NCBI GenBank assembly: GCA_039707655.1
Contig: CM077663.1
Span: 438,543,830 to 438,607,829 of the forward strand
Direction: 5' to 3'
DNA: 64,000 bases
DNA from: Elymus sibiricus
Lineage: Eukaryota; Streptophyta; Magnoliopsida; Poales; Poaceae
Shown here: piece after piece, positions 41,690-53,491 of the stretch
Numbering within the stretch: the first letter of the stretch is position 1
Layout: each line of letters begins with the position of its first letter
Position numbers and translations under genes: made by a program
Notes under the pieces: generated by a model
The model's database searches: none
Told to the model about the DNA's origin: nothing
What the model saw: the letters and a program-made list of their open reading frames with translations, nothing else

Positions 41690-42329
41690 CTAAGGGTAAA
41701 ACGACGAGATTCGATCATATTGATTGGTCTTATTCTGTCTACATTATGTCATCATACTTCAAGCATTACGCTGTTTGTCATGGACTTAATTCCCTGAGAT
41801 GCATGCTGGATAGCGGTCGAGGGGTGGAGTAATAGTAGTAGATGCAGAATCATTTTGGTCTACTTGTCACGGACGTAATGCTTATGTACTGATCATGCCA
41901 TGAATAACATCACAACTATGCGTTTTTCTATCAATTATCCAACAATAATTTGTATACCCACCGTTTTCTATGTTCTTGAGAGATGCCTCTAGTTAAAGCT
42001 ATGGCCCCCAGGTCCATCTAAATCATATTGCTAAAACCTTAATTTACTTGCTGCAATTTATTTACTTTTATTTAGTTTTACAATTTATATATCTCTCACT
42101 ATCAGATTTAATCCTTACAATTAACGAGTACAAGGGGATTGACAACCCTCTTGCCCACGTTGGGTGCAAGTATTTGCTCTTGCTTGTGTAGGTACTGCTA
42201 AAGGTCGTTTGTGTGGATCTCGTATTGGTTCGATAAACCTTGGTTCTTAACTGAGTGAAATACTTTCCGCTACTATACTACTTCACCCTTCCTCTTCGGA
42301 GAAATCCCTACGCCTATCACAAGTAGCAG
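41690..42329 (+). mobile_element. Fragment of a Gypsy-type LTR (3' half)
   Basis: Non-coding. Phrases such as GCTGGATAGCGGTCGAGG, GGGGATTGACAACCCTCTTG and ACTGAGTGAAATACTT resemble the 3' half of an LTR family I recall from wheat. Ends near CACAAGTAGCA, where homology to the next element's interior begins. Confidence 0.4.
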
Positions 42330-43164
42330 TTGTCATCGGTGCAAAGCAATAAAAATTGCTCCTAAATATGTATAATCTTTTATTGTAAGGAAAAATAAAC
42401 TTTATACGAACTTGTGATGGTAACGCAATAAAATCAACGGACTGCTCAATAAAGGTTGCTATCATAAGGGGCAATATAAAGTAACGGTCCTTTGCATTAA
42501 GAGCTTGCACATCCAACTCAAAAGCGCATGACAATCTCTACTTCCCTCTGCGAAGGGCCTATCTTTTAATATTTAGTCTTTACTTTTATGCAAGAGTCAG
42601 AGGTATTTATTCCTGTTCCGACCTCACTTATTCTTCACTTGGCAAGCATTATGTGGTAGGGAATGATCCACGCATATATATCCAGTTGAATATTTGTAAT
42701 CATGAGTTATTATTGTTGACATTATCCCTTAGATAAATAAGTTGGGAGGTAAAACATTAAACCCCTATCCTCCTCTGTGTCTGATTGAAACAGTTTGTTC
42801 TAAAAATATGTTTTGAGTGTCAGCAATCATGGAATATTATATAATAGTTGAGTATGTGAAGTTTTCTAATCCAAAAGCTCTTAGATAGACCCTTCCGGAA
42901 AATATGATGAATTGCAATTGCTTTGATGACTGAGAATATAGTTTGTTAGTTTTCAAGAAAGTTCATTGTTTACACTTTAGCTCGTGAATGAATTATTACT
43001 TGGTCATGAGAAGTTTTATGATTGATACTTGCTTTTATAATAGTGATCATGATACTACCATGTCCGTATTTTGTTTTATCGAGACCTCTCTCAATAAACT
43101 TGTGGTCATGATTATCGAGTTCAGTATTCGCTTGAGAACAAGCGGAGTCTAAGCTTGGGGGAGT
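42330..43164 (+). mobile_element. Interior 3' end of a Gypsy-type retroelement (plus strand)
   Basis: Non-coding, but homologous in reverse orientation to 53492-54330. Shared phrases include TGTTCTAAAAATATG and CCTCTGCGAAGGGCC-like sequence, and the order is conserved. It ends with a polypurine tract AAGCTTGGGGGAG directly before the LTR at 43165. Confidence 0.7.
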
Positions 43165-44666
43165 TGATACGTCAATTTTGCATCATGTTTTCCTATAGTT
43201 ACTTATATTTTTTTAAAGTTATATTTCACTTTTAGGTGCCATTCTAATACCTTTTCTCTCTTCAATTGTAAGTTCCATCACAAGAGGGAGATTGCCAGCA
43301 ACTCGAATTCTGGACCTGAAAAAAGCTACAACAGAGATAGCTATTCTTCGGAGCTCCAAATGACCTGAAAATTTACGGAGATTTATTTTGGAATATATAA
43401 AAAGTACTGGAAGAAGAATCACCAGGAGGGGACCCACCAGTGAGCCACAAGCTATGGGCGCGCGCCCTATGATCTTGTGGGGCCCACAGCAGGCCTCTGT
43501 GGCCCAGCTTCTCCAATATGAAGCCATTTGCCCTAGAAAAAATAAGGAGAAGACTTTCGGGACGAAGCGCCGCCATCTCGAGGTGGAACCTGGGCAGGAG
43601 CACTTTTGCTCTCCGGCGGAGTGATTCCGCCGGGGATACTTCCCTCTAGGAGGGAGAAATCGAAGACATCGTCATCACCAACATTCCTCTCATTGTGGGA
43701 GGATTCATCTCCATCAACATCTTCACCAGAACCATGTCATCTTCAAACCCTAGTTCATCTCTTGTATTCCATCTTTGTCCAAAACCTCAGATTGGTACCT
43801 GTGGGTTGCTAGTAGTGTTGATTACATCTTGTAGTTGATGCTAGTTGGTTTATTTGGTGGAAGATCATATGTTCAGATTGTTAATCATATATTTATCTCC
43901 TCTAATCATGAATATGAATATGATTTATGAGTAGTTCCTTTTGTTTTTTAGGACATGGGAGAAGTCTTATTATAAGTAATCATGTAAAGTTGGTTTTCGT
44001 TCAATGTTATGATGATGTGTTATGTTGTTCTTCCTCTAGTGGTGTCGTGTGACCGTCGACTACACGGCACATTACCATACTTGGGCCTAGGGGAAGGCAT
44101 TGTGGAATTAACAAGTAGATGATGGGTTGCGGGAGTGACAGAAGCTTAAACCCTAGTTTATGCGTTATTCCGTAAGGGGCTGATTTGGATCCATACGTTT
44201 AATGCTATGGCTAAATTTATCTTAATTCTTCTTTCGTAGTTGCGGATGCTTGCGAGAGGGGGTAATCATAAGTGGGTTGTTTGTTCAAGTAAGAACAACA
44301 CCCTAGCACTGGTCCACCCACATAACAACTTATCAAAGCAGTGAATGCAATTCAGCTGGACATGATGAAGTTAATTAGTAGAGATTCCCATGTGTCCTCG
44401 AGAAGGCTTTGCTTATTATAAGAATTACTTCCGGCTTGTCCTTTGCAATAAAAGGATTGGGCCACCATGCTGCACCTTGTGACTTTGGTTACTTGTTACT
44501 TGCTACGAATTATCTTGCTATCAAATTATCTGTCACTACTATTTACAACACTTGCAGACAATACCTTGTTGAAAACCACTTATTGATTCCTTCTGCTCCT
44601 CGTTGGGTTCGACAATCTTACTTATCGAAAGGACTACGATTGATCCTCTATATTTGTGGATCATCA
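43165..44666 (+). mobile_element. Gypsy-type LTR (3' LTR, plus strand)
   Basis: Starts TGATACGTCAATTTTGCATC after a polypurine tract and ends near GGATCATCA. The general plan matches the LTRs at 46164 and 51848 (for example CTCCAAATGACCTGAAA), but the sequence is strongly diverged. It has no ORF of note, and the partner LTR is not in place. Confidence 0.65.
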
Positions 44667-45455
44667 CGGTGATATTGAGTCCGCGGACCACCAGTGTCGA
44701 CAACGCTTGCTCCTCCACTTGGGCGGGGGAGATCCCCACATGCTCCAACTCCACGATAACCGGCTTCATCGAGTACCACTTAGAGTAGTCTAGCTAGATA
44801 GTTTGACCTTGATGCAGTGATGTAATTATGTAGCTGCTGATGTCGACTCGGAGTAGAACTTCTGATGCTTTTGGTATTTGAGTCATGAATCTTATGTTGC
44901 TTATGTTACATGTGTTATTTTTAACTTGCATTGCTTCTTGAAATCTTATTCTCTTTCTTTCTAGATGAAGTGGTATGTGGTGTATAGTGGTCGGTGTCTA
45001 GGAGTCTACGATTAATGGCCCTCATGCAATGAACAAGTGATTGGTTAGAAAGGCTGCTCCTTCTAAGAGTTCAATAGCAGGGAGGAGGCAGAGAATGATT
45101 ACTCCAAGTATGTGCTGAAAGAGAAGAGCAATCATGAAGTAGGCAACGGTTCAGGCCAGGTTATCATGTTGAGTGGGTTTAAGAACTTAATAATCCTCTT
45201 CTAGTTCGTCTGAATTGTGGTGTTGCTTTTATCATGTGATCGTATGTAACATGCATTAGCCACATTGGGGTTTAGTGAGGAGACACTCATGCTAAGTAAC
45301 TACGTGTATCTTCATATGATGCTTATGTGGACCATATATGATGTTTTGTGAGTTTGTTGTTATGTATGTGATCCTTATTGAGTCTACACATTTATGTGAG
45401 ATATTACTATTATATATGTTTTGTTGCAGGGTCAAATGAAAAGGCTGACAATGTC
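44667..45455. other. Unassigned non-coding DNA
   Basis: No long ORF, repeat or gene motif that I can support. The right part may already belong to the CACTA element whose end lies at 45940. Confidence 0.4.
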
Positions 45456-45940
45456 TTTTTAAGAGAGGGGCACTCGACAATAACTCTTGTTTCAAGCGTA
45501 GCGCTTGGGAAAAAGGCCATGTGGCTTGTGCTGGCAGCTCAGCTCAATATTTACTGAGTATTTGCATTGGGCACTCGGCAAATATCGACACATCACAACA
45601 GCTGGGGACTTGCTGGTGCTACTTAAGCCGAGATTTGCCACTTGGCAAATAGGAATGTATTGGCCAAGTCTCCTTTACCAGCCCTCGGCCCAGACCTGCC
45701 GGCGTCGTTCCTAACTGACGATCGTGAAGTCACTTTATTTTGCCGAGATACCACCTTTGGTTCTCGACAAGCTCTATGCCGAGTGCCCGACATAAGGCAC
45801 ACGACAAAGTTTTGTTCGCCTGAGGGGTGTACGCCGTATGCCTTTTGCCGAGTACTGTTCTCAGCGAAGACATTGCCGAGCTTATTCCAGGCTTCATCGA
45901 GTATCTTTGGCACTCGGCAAAGTCGTCAATTCCAGTAGTG
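45456..45940. mobile_element. End fragment of a second CACTA family
   Basis: The right terminus reads (reverse complement) CACTACTGGAATTGACGACT. It is preceded by many TTGCCGAG/CTCGGCAA subterminal units in both orientations (for example at 45579, 45648, 45778, 45845, 45911). The family differs from the large CACTA. I found no matching left terminus, so it may be a truncated element. Confidence 0.8.
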
Positions 45941-46158
45941 ACTTCTTATCTTTTTCTAGCTTGGTCTGTATGACTGGATAGAAAATGAAATGTTCGAGGA
46001 AAGAATCCACTCAACTATTAGCATTTAACAAATCTTCCTCGCGGGATTATTATATATAACTAAATATCCGGAGCATGTCAATTTCCCGTGGCTACCCGAA
46101 ATAGGACCAATTCAGCAGCTAACAAAGAAAAACTTTTCTGCTGGGCCGAAACAACCTG
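45941..46158. other. Short AT-rich spacer, no feature
   Basis: Nothing recognisable between the CACTA end and the solo LTR. Confidence 0.4.
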
Positions 46159-46163
46159 GGCCA

Positions 46164-47815
46164 TGATACGACTCCAACGTATCTATAATTTATGAAGTAT
46201 TCATGCCATGTTTATAACAATTCTATATGGTTTTGGTATGATTTGATTAGAACTAACCCGGACTGACGCTGTTTTCAGCAGAACTACCGTGGTGTTGTTT
46301 TTGTGCAGAAATAGAAGTTCTCCAAATGAGCTGAAACTTTTTGACGATTTTTTTGGAACAAAAGAGGACCAGGAAGCTTCGTGGGAGCAGCAGAAGACCC
46401 ACATGGTCCCCACAAGCTACCAGGGCGCGCCACCCCTCCCCCCCCCCCCCGGCACGCCCTGGTGGCTTGTGTGCACCCTGTGGCCCCTCTTCGCGTGATT
46501 CCAATGCTAAAAAATCCTATAAATAGAGAAACCCCCAGAAATAACCCTAGATTTTGGACTCCGCTGCCGCAAGCCTCTGTACCTTTGAAATACCATCTGG
46601 AGCCCCGTCCCGGCACCCTGCCGGAGGGGGAAATCATCACCGGAGGCCATCTTCATCATCCCGGCGGTCTCCATGACGAGGAGGGAGTAGTTCACTCTCG
46701 GGGCTGAGGGTATGTACTATTAGCTATGCGTTTGATCTCTCTCTCTCGTGTTCTTGATATGGCACGATCTTGATGTACCGCGAGCTTTGTTAATATAGTT
46801 GGATCAGATGGTGTTTCTCCCTCTCTATCTTGTTGTGATGAATTGAGTTTTTACCTTTGAGGTTTCACTATTATCGGATTGAATACTTTTATGGATTTGA
46901 GAACACTTGATGTATTTCTTGCATATGAATACTCATGGTGACAATGGAGTATTATATTGATTCACTTGATGTATGTTTTGGCACTCAACTCGCGGATTCC
47001 CGAGGTGACATTGGGGTAATCTATGCATAGGGGTTGATGCACGTTTTCGTCCTACTTTCTCCGGTAGAAATCTTGGGGCACTCTTTGAAGTTCTTTGTTT
47101 GGATTGAATATTATGAATCTGAAGTTGTTTGATGCATATCGAATAATCAACTCACGGATACTTGTGGTGACGTTGGAGTATCTAGGTGACATTAGAGTTG
47201 GTTGATGCGTGTCATATGGTGTTATTTTAGTACGAACTCTAGGGCTGTTTGTGACACTTATAGGAATAGCTCAATAGATTAATCGGAAAGAATAACCTTG
47301 AAGTGGTTTCATACCCTACAATAATTTCTATCTTATGTTCTCTGCGAATAGGAACTTTGGAGTGATTCTTTGTTGCACGTTGAGGGATTGTTATATGATC
47401 CAATTATGTTAGCACTGTTGAGAGATGGCACTAGCGAAAGTATGAACCCTAGGCCTTGTTTTTAAGCATTGCAATACCGTTTGTGCTCACTTTTGTCACT
47501 TGATACCTTGCTGTTTTTATATTTTCAGATTACAAAAACTTATTTCTACTATCCATACTACACTTGTATCACCATCTCTTCGCCGAACTAGTGCACCTAT
47601 ACAATTTACCATTGTATTGGGTGTGTTGGGGACACAAGAGACTCTTTGTTATTTGGTTGCAGGGTTGTTTGAGAGAGACCATCTTCATCCTACGCCTCCC
47701 ATGGATTGATAAACCTTAGGTCATCCACTTGAGGGAAAATTGCTACTGTCCTACAAAATTCTGCGCTTGGAGGCCCAACACGAGTCTACAAGAATAAGTT
47801 GTGTAGTAGACATCA
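46164..47815 (+). mobile_element. Solo LTR (Gypsy-type) with GGCCA duplication
   Basis: Begins TGATACGACTCCAACGTATC and ends TAGTAGACATCA. GGCCA directly precedes (46159-46163) and follows (47816-47820), so the unit is bounded by a 5-bp target duplication with no interior, the product of LTR-LTR recombination. It is the same family as the minus-strand LTR at 51848-53491. Confidence 0.92.
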
Positions 47816-47820
47816 GGCCA

Positions 47821-48365
47821 CAGGCCATGAACAGATATGGTCCATTAATGCCCGGAGGCCCAGCTCGGAGCTCCGCATCGCTGTGAGTCATCCGATTGAA
47901 TTGGACGGACTGCGTTGATCGCGGTCGGATCAAAACTACTGGCCGAGGAAACCCTAGCGCATTTCTCTCTTTTCCCCCGATTTTCTCGTTCCCATTCCGG
48001 AGAGGCAACACTGATGGCGACGCGCTGCACCCCTTCTCCCATGGCAGTGGGGTGGGTGTGCTCGCCGGAGCAGCATGCTAGTCTTAGTCCAGGGCGTGCT
48101 CCTCTGTCGAGGATGGCTACTGGCGCCGCACTCATGCGGGACGGCGAGGGGGAAGAGATCCGCACCATGCGGATCAATTTGTCAACGACGGCGGCGAGCA
48201 CAACTAGGCGGTCAAGCAAGCACACGTCCATGAGCATGGCGGCGGCATTCCGCGCGTCGCTCCGGAGTGAGGCGATGGTGTCGCGGCACCCTCGCCCTCG
48301 CGCATCGGTGAGCGCTATGCGGGCCTCAAAGGGAAAAGACGACGATGCGGCACATTAGGTGAGCT
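47821..48365 (+). pseudogene. Exon-like ORF of unknown gene
   Basis: ATG at 48014 opens MATRCTPSPMAVGWVCSPEQ, which continues in frame with GEGEEIRTMRINLSTTAAST and RASVSAMRASKGKDDDAAH to a TAG at 48356-48358, followed at once by a donor-like GTGAGC (48360). Upstream are a pyrimidine-rich stretch and AAACCCTAGCGC, often seen in plant 5' UTRs. The protein is rich in Ser/Ala/Arg, resembling an organelle-targeting leader, but I recognise no family. It could be a captured first exon or chance. Confidence 0.3.
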
Positions 48366-49340
48366 TTTCTTGATCTCAATCATGTGCGTGCAAATTCATT
48401 TTGGTGGAAAATGCTGATTGCAAAAATAGGGTTCTACCGAATTGGGGATTTTTGCCAGGGTTTCTGAAAATTGGGAATTTCTACTACTTATATGCTCTTG
48501 ATTTCCCGCTTTCTTCTAATTGCCACTAGAACCGGAAGTAGTACTAAAAGTGATCAATATTAATTAACCCAAACATAATTTTGAGCATTAAACATTAACA
48601 GTGGTTAATTGAAATTGTTTTACATTAGTAAGAGTACTAATCCGAGTCAATTAGAATAAAACTTGATCCTTAATAGTGGGCAATTAACATGAACATAAAA
48701 CAATAGCAGGCATATAGGGCTAACCAGGGGCTTAATTATACAACTTTGAACATAATTGCCTAAACATGATTGATCTGGGGATCAAGAATTAGGGTTCTAG
48801 TACAATCAGGGAGGCATCTAATACCATTGTTAGATCTTTTGTATCACTAGGATGCCATGAACATGATCTGATTGCATATAGAACACCTAAAGCAAAAACA
48901 TAGAAGGGTTTAGGGACCATTATGGGTCACAGAAGTTCACATGACCGCCTTCCCGATGCAGGCGAGATGAATCGATGATGTAGTCAAAGCAGATGTCCTC
49001 CTGGACGTCCTGATCTCCTCAGGCCGCCATCGGCACTGTCATGTGACAGTGGTGGGATGGCTATGTCTTCCCACCGTTGCAGCTGCTCCCCCAGATCGGA
49101 TTGGGTAGACTTTTGAGGGCAGGGAACGATATCTGAACGTGTCTACTAAACATTCCCGAAACCCTCCTTTCCTTTTATATGAGCAGTTGTACGGAAGGGG
49201 CCCGAAACCCCCAGTCAGGATGCTATCATTAAGCACGAGGCGGTCTAGAATGTTGGTTCGTGGGCCTCCCCTTTTCGATCTCTTGTATTGTTATTTGACT
49301 GTCTTTTTTCTTTTAAACCGACTGATCAATCCAACATGTG
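48366..49340. other. AT-rich spacer without supported gene
   Basis: No coding signal. Two odd spots: a promoter-like TTTTATATGAGC near 49173, and a GC-richer block at 48945-49110 that may be the tail of an unknown element. The former could serve the ORF starting at 49474, 300 bp downstream. Confidence 0.35.
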
Positions 49341-49473
49341 CGAAGTAAAAGGAGTGTATTGGGATGGCTCCGCTCCGCTCCGCTCTCCCCAGCTCTCCCC
49401 TACCCCACCTAGCCTCGCCACCGTCGATTCCACGCCGGCTGCCCTCCTCACTTTCTCCCCCCTGCCCTCTGCC

Positions 49474-51847
49474 ATGGCGGACGCCGGTGCTGACCCTGTC
49501 GACCGCCGCGCGACCCTCTCCGGTGAGCGCGTGTCCTCTGGTGACCGCTGGCTCAGCTCGGGGAGTGAGTCCTAGGCGCGCTCGTACAGCGACGTCGCCC
49601 GCGCTTCCCCGCCTCGCCCAGCTCCGCCGAGGCAGGCTCCACCGCCCACCCATGGCTCCATGGCGGAACGCTCCAGGCAGCCGGCCAAGAGCCGCCTTGG
49701 CCCCCGCTCGGAGGTGCACCGTGTCTCGGGCGGAGACGTTGTGGATGCGGACGGCTTCCAGTTGCCTCGACGCAGGAACCGTCGCCGTCGCCCGCAGCAG
49801 GTAGCCACCCCCAGACCTCCCGCGCCCCGCTGGCGGAGTCCCTCGCCCGAAGAGGTCGCCGGGCTCTGCTTCCGCTGTCCGGACCACCGTCACCGCGTGC
49901 GTGACTGCACCAACGACATCCGGTGCCGCACCTGCCTGCTGTCTGGCCATGACTCCCGCTCTTGCGACCCGAGCCGCCGGGATGCGGAGCGACGCCATCA
50001 ACCGCGCGCCAATCCGGCCACCTCGGATCCCACGCGGGCGTCAACTGCACTCATGCCGCTTCCCTCCTCTGCAGCCCCCGCCACGGTGGCGCCGATGGCT
50101 CAGACGCGCTTGGCCGAGCCTGTGCGGGTCATCGTGTCGTGCACCGTCGAGATGGAGGATGCGGAGATGGTCCTGTCCAGCACGATGGTCGCGTCCATCA
50201 CCGGCAACCGCCCGTCCATCTCCTCCGACGAGGTGGCCGTGCTATTTCTGGACTCCTTCGACCTCGCCAACGGCGACTTCACTATCCACTGTCATCCCGT
50301 CATCACCCTGTGGACTTCTTGATCCTCTTCAGCTCGCTGACCACCATGGAGCGACTCGCCGGCGACCACTTCATCCACTCACCATGCTTCTCCCTCTCGA
50401 TGCGGCCGTGGTGCAAGCCGGCACACGCCGGCTCCAGCGAGTTCGAATTCCACATCAAGCTCGAGCTGCGCGGCGTCCCTGCCCAAGCTTGGCACCTCTC
50501 CACCGCCGAACACATCCTGGGGCACAGCTGCTGGATTGAGCGTCGCCACCCACACACCCGCTCCCGCGCCGACCTCGCCACCTTCCGGCTGTCCGGGCTC
50601 ACGCACGACCCCGCCAACATCCGCTGCGCTGTCATCCTGGAGGTGGTCGAGCATGTGCCTGCGACCTTGGGCTCCGATGCGCCTAACATCAGCACGTTGA
50701 CGTACCCCATCTCCATCGCGCTTGCCCGCTCCACCATGATCAGGGCACCGGCCACCTCCATGCCTCCGGGCGCTGGCCCAGACACTGAACGCGGCGCCGG
50801 TGAGGACTGTGACCCAGCTCCTGGCCGCGGCCCGGGGCGTGCGCGCCACCGCGGAGACAAGCGCAGACGCACGGACGCGCCCGCTTTCGGCCGCGCGGAT
50901 GGCATGGCCATGGATGACCTGGGCTGGCGCACAGGAAGGCAGGCACATTCGGACGGCTTATCCATGTCGCCGGCGTGGCCACCCAACTCCGGCGCGGCGC
51001 CGCCCACGAACCCGCAGCGTGCAGGCATGCTGCCCTGGCCTGGGCAGCAAGGGCCAACCACCCGCGTCACCGCGCCAGAAGTGGAAAAAGCCGAGGAAAG
51101 CAAAAGGTGCACCCGGTCGTGGGCCAGTCATGACGTGGCTGCGGTGGACACCCGGTCCAGCTCGGTCGGGACGCGTGTCGACCACGCACAGGCTGGGAGT
51201 TCGAATCCGGCGGCCAGGCACGATCCCAACGACGATCCGGTGGGGCCAAGCTCTGGTTCAACTGACGCTTTGGCTTGTCGGGAACTGGCCTTCGCCAGCG
51301 ATGTGCCAGACTCGCAGCAGGAGGGATCAGCCGTGCCAGCGATCCGGTCGGGACAAAGTGGTGATACCGCCCCACTCGTTCCAGACGTTTGGCTGGATCC
51401 CGCTGACCAGTCCACCGACCCGCCCCCACGCTCGCTGCCTCGGACAGGGAGGCGCCACCTATCGGCGCCAATTCTCCCGCCCATGCGCCTGCGCTTCCCC
51501 CGACTGCTGCCGCGCCGTCTGCCCAAAGCCCAACGGGCCCGGTCGTGATCCTGCAGAGGCCCGTGGCCAATCCCTCGCTGTCGAGGCCCACTGAGAACCC
51601 GCCAGCACCAACCGCTAAGGCCACGAACATCCAAAGCCCAGGCGGACCCACACCGTGCCGTTTCGCATCGCCGCCGATCACGTTGCGGCGATCTCGCAGA
51701 CGTACCATGTCCCAGTCCAAGACGCTTGGGCAGTTTCTGGCCGCCGCAATGAACCACCTAAACGCCGCCTTGCCAACACTAGGGAAGAAGCAACGCCGGC
51801 CACTCAACTTCGCCACCCGCCGAGGACGATCTGCAACAGGCGCCTGC
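49474..51847 (+). pseudogene. LINE-type ORF1 with two CCHC zinc knuckles
   Basis: From ATG 49474 (MADAGADPVDRRATLSGE) the frame runs to 50322, with one in-frame TAG (49573-49575). It has a basic stretch (RRRNRRRRPQ) and two CX2CX4HX4C knuckles (CFRCPDHRHRVRDC and CRTCLLSGHDSRSC, encoded about 49867-49970). A frameshift near 50310 moves the reading to a second frame with a conserved region (FSSLTTMERLAGDHFIHSP, RRHPHTRSRADLATFRLSG) open to 51548. A further relic of the C-terminus (LGQFLAAAMNHLNAAL) sits in a third frame at about 51725-51790. The layout fits ORF1 (RNA-binding) of a grass LINE. The LTR inserted at 51848 cuts the element, and any ORF2 reverse transcriptase would be beyond the window. 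Confidence 0.7.
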
Positions 51848-53491
51848 TGATGTCTTCTACACAACTTGTTCTTGTAGACACGTGTTGGGCCTCCAAGCGC
51901 AGAGTTTTGTAGGACAGTAGCAATTTTCCCTCAAGTGGATGACCTAAGGTTTATCAATCCGTGGGAGGCGTAGGATGAAGATAGTCTCTCTCAAGCAACC
52001 CTGCAACCAAATAACAAAGAGTCTCTTGTGTCCCCAACACACCCAATACAATGGTAAATTGTATAGGTGCACTAGTTCGGCGAAGAGATGGTGATAAAAG
52101 TGTAGTATGGATAGTAGATATGAGTTTTTGTAGTGCGAACAATAAAAAAACAGCAAGGTAGTAAATAGTAAAACGGAGCACAAACGGTATTGCAATGATG
52201 AAAAATGAGGCCTAGGATACATACTTTCACTAGTGCAATCTCTCAACAATGCTAACATAGTTGGATCATATGATTATCCCTCAAAGTGCAATAAAGAATC
52301 ACTCCCGAGTTCCTATTAGCGGAGAACAAAAGATAGAAATTGTTTGTAGGGTGCGAAACCACCTCAAAGCTATTCTTTCTGATCGATCTATTGGGCTATT
52401 CCTATAAGTGTCACAAACAGCCCTAGAGTTCGTACTAAAATAGCACCATATGACACACATCAACCAAATCTAATGTCACCTACATACTCCATTGTCACCA
52501 CAAGTATCCGTTAGTTGATCATACGACATGCATCAAACAACTTCATAATCATGATATTCAATCCACACAAAGAACTACAAGGAGACCCCAAAGTTTCTAT
52601 CGGAGAAAAGATAATGAAATCGTGCATCAACCCCTATGCATAGATTACCCCAATGTCACCGCGGGAATCCGCAAGTTCAGTGCCACAACATACATCAAGT
52701 AAATCAATATGATACCCCATTGTCACCTCGAGTATTCATTATGCAAGACATATATCATGTGTTCTCATATCTGAATATTCAATCCGACAATAACAAAACT
52801 TCATAGGGAAAAGATTCAATTCATCACAACAAGGATAGAGAGGGGAGAAACATCATATGATCCATCTATATTAACAAAGCCCATGATACATCAAGATCGT
52901 GACATCTCAAGATCACGAGAGAGACAGATGAGACTAATAGCTACTGGTACATACCCCTAACCTCGAGGGTGGACTACTCCCTCCTCATCATCGTGGCCTC
53001 CGGGATGATGAAGATGGCCTCCGGTGATGATTCCCCCCTCCGGCAGGGTGCCGGAACAGGGTCCAGATTGGTTTTCGGAGGATACAGAGGCGTGCGGCGG
53101 TGGAGTCCAAGTTCTAGGTTAACTTTTGGAGGTTTCTGAATATATATGATTTTTCAGCGTTGGAATCACGCGAAGGGGAGCCTCAGGGGGCCCACACAAC
53201 ATCAGGGCGCGCCCCAGGGGGGCGCGCCTAGGTGTTGTGTGGCCACCACCTGGCTCCTCTGGTCCTTCCTCGAAGCTTCCAGGGTCTCTTTCCTTCTATA
53301 AAAAATCGTGAAAAAGTTTCGTTGCATTTGGAGAACTTTTATTTCTGCACAAAAAAACACCACCACGGTAGTTCTGCTGAAAACAGCGTCAGTCCGGGTT
53401 AGTTCTAATCAAATCATACCAAAACCATATAGAATTATGATAAACATGGCATAAATACTTCATAAATTATAGATACGTTGGAGAAATATCA
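51848..53491 (-). mobile_element. Gypsy-type 3' LTR (minus strand)
   Basis: Plus-strand ends are TGATGTCTTCTACAC and GAGAAATATCA. It is the reverse complement of the family seen at 46164-47815. The adjacent minus-strand polypurine tract AAGCTTGGGGATGC (53492-53505) identifies it as the 3' LTR with the interior to its right. The 5 bases before it (CCTGC) would be the duplication, but the other end is outside the window. Confidence 0.88.

Noticed and set aside
50303..51864. Several 190-270 codon minus-strand ORFs
   Set aside because: They are antisense to the LINE ORF1, which has zinc knuckles on the plus strand, and arise from its high GC content.
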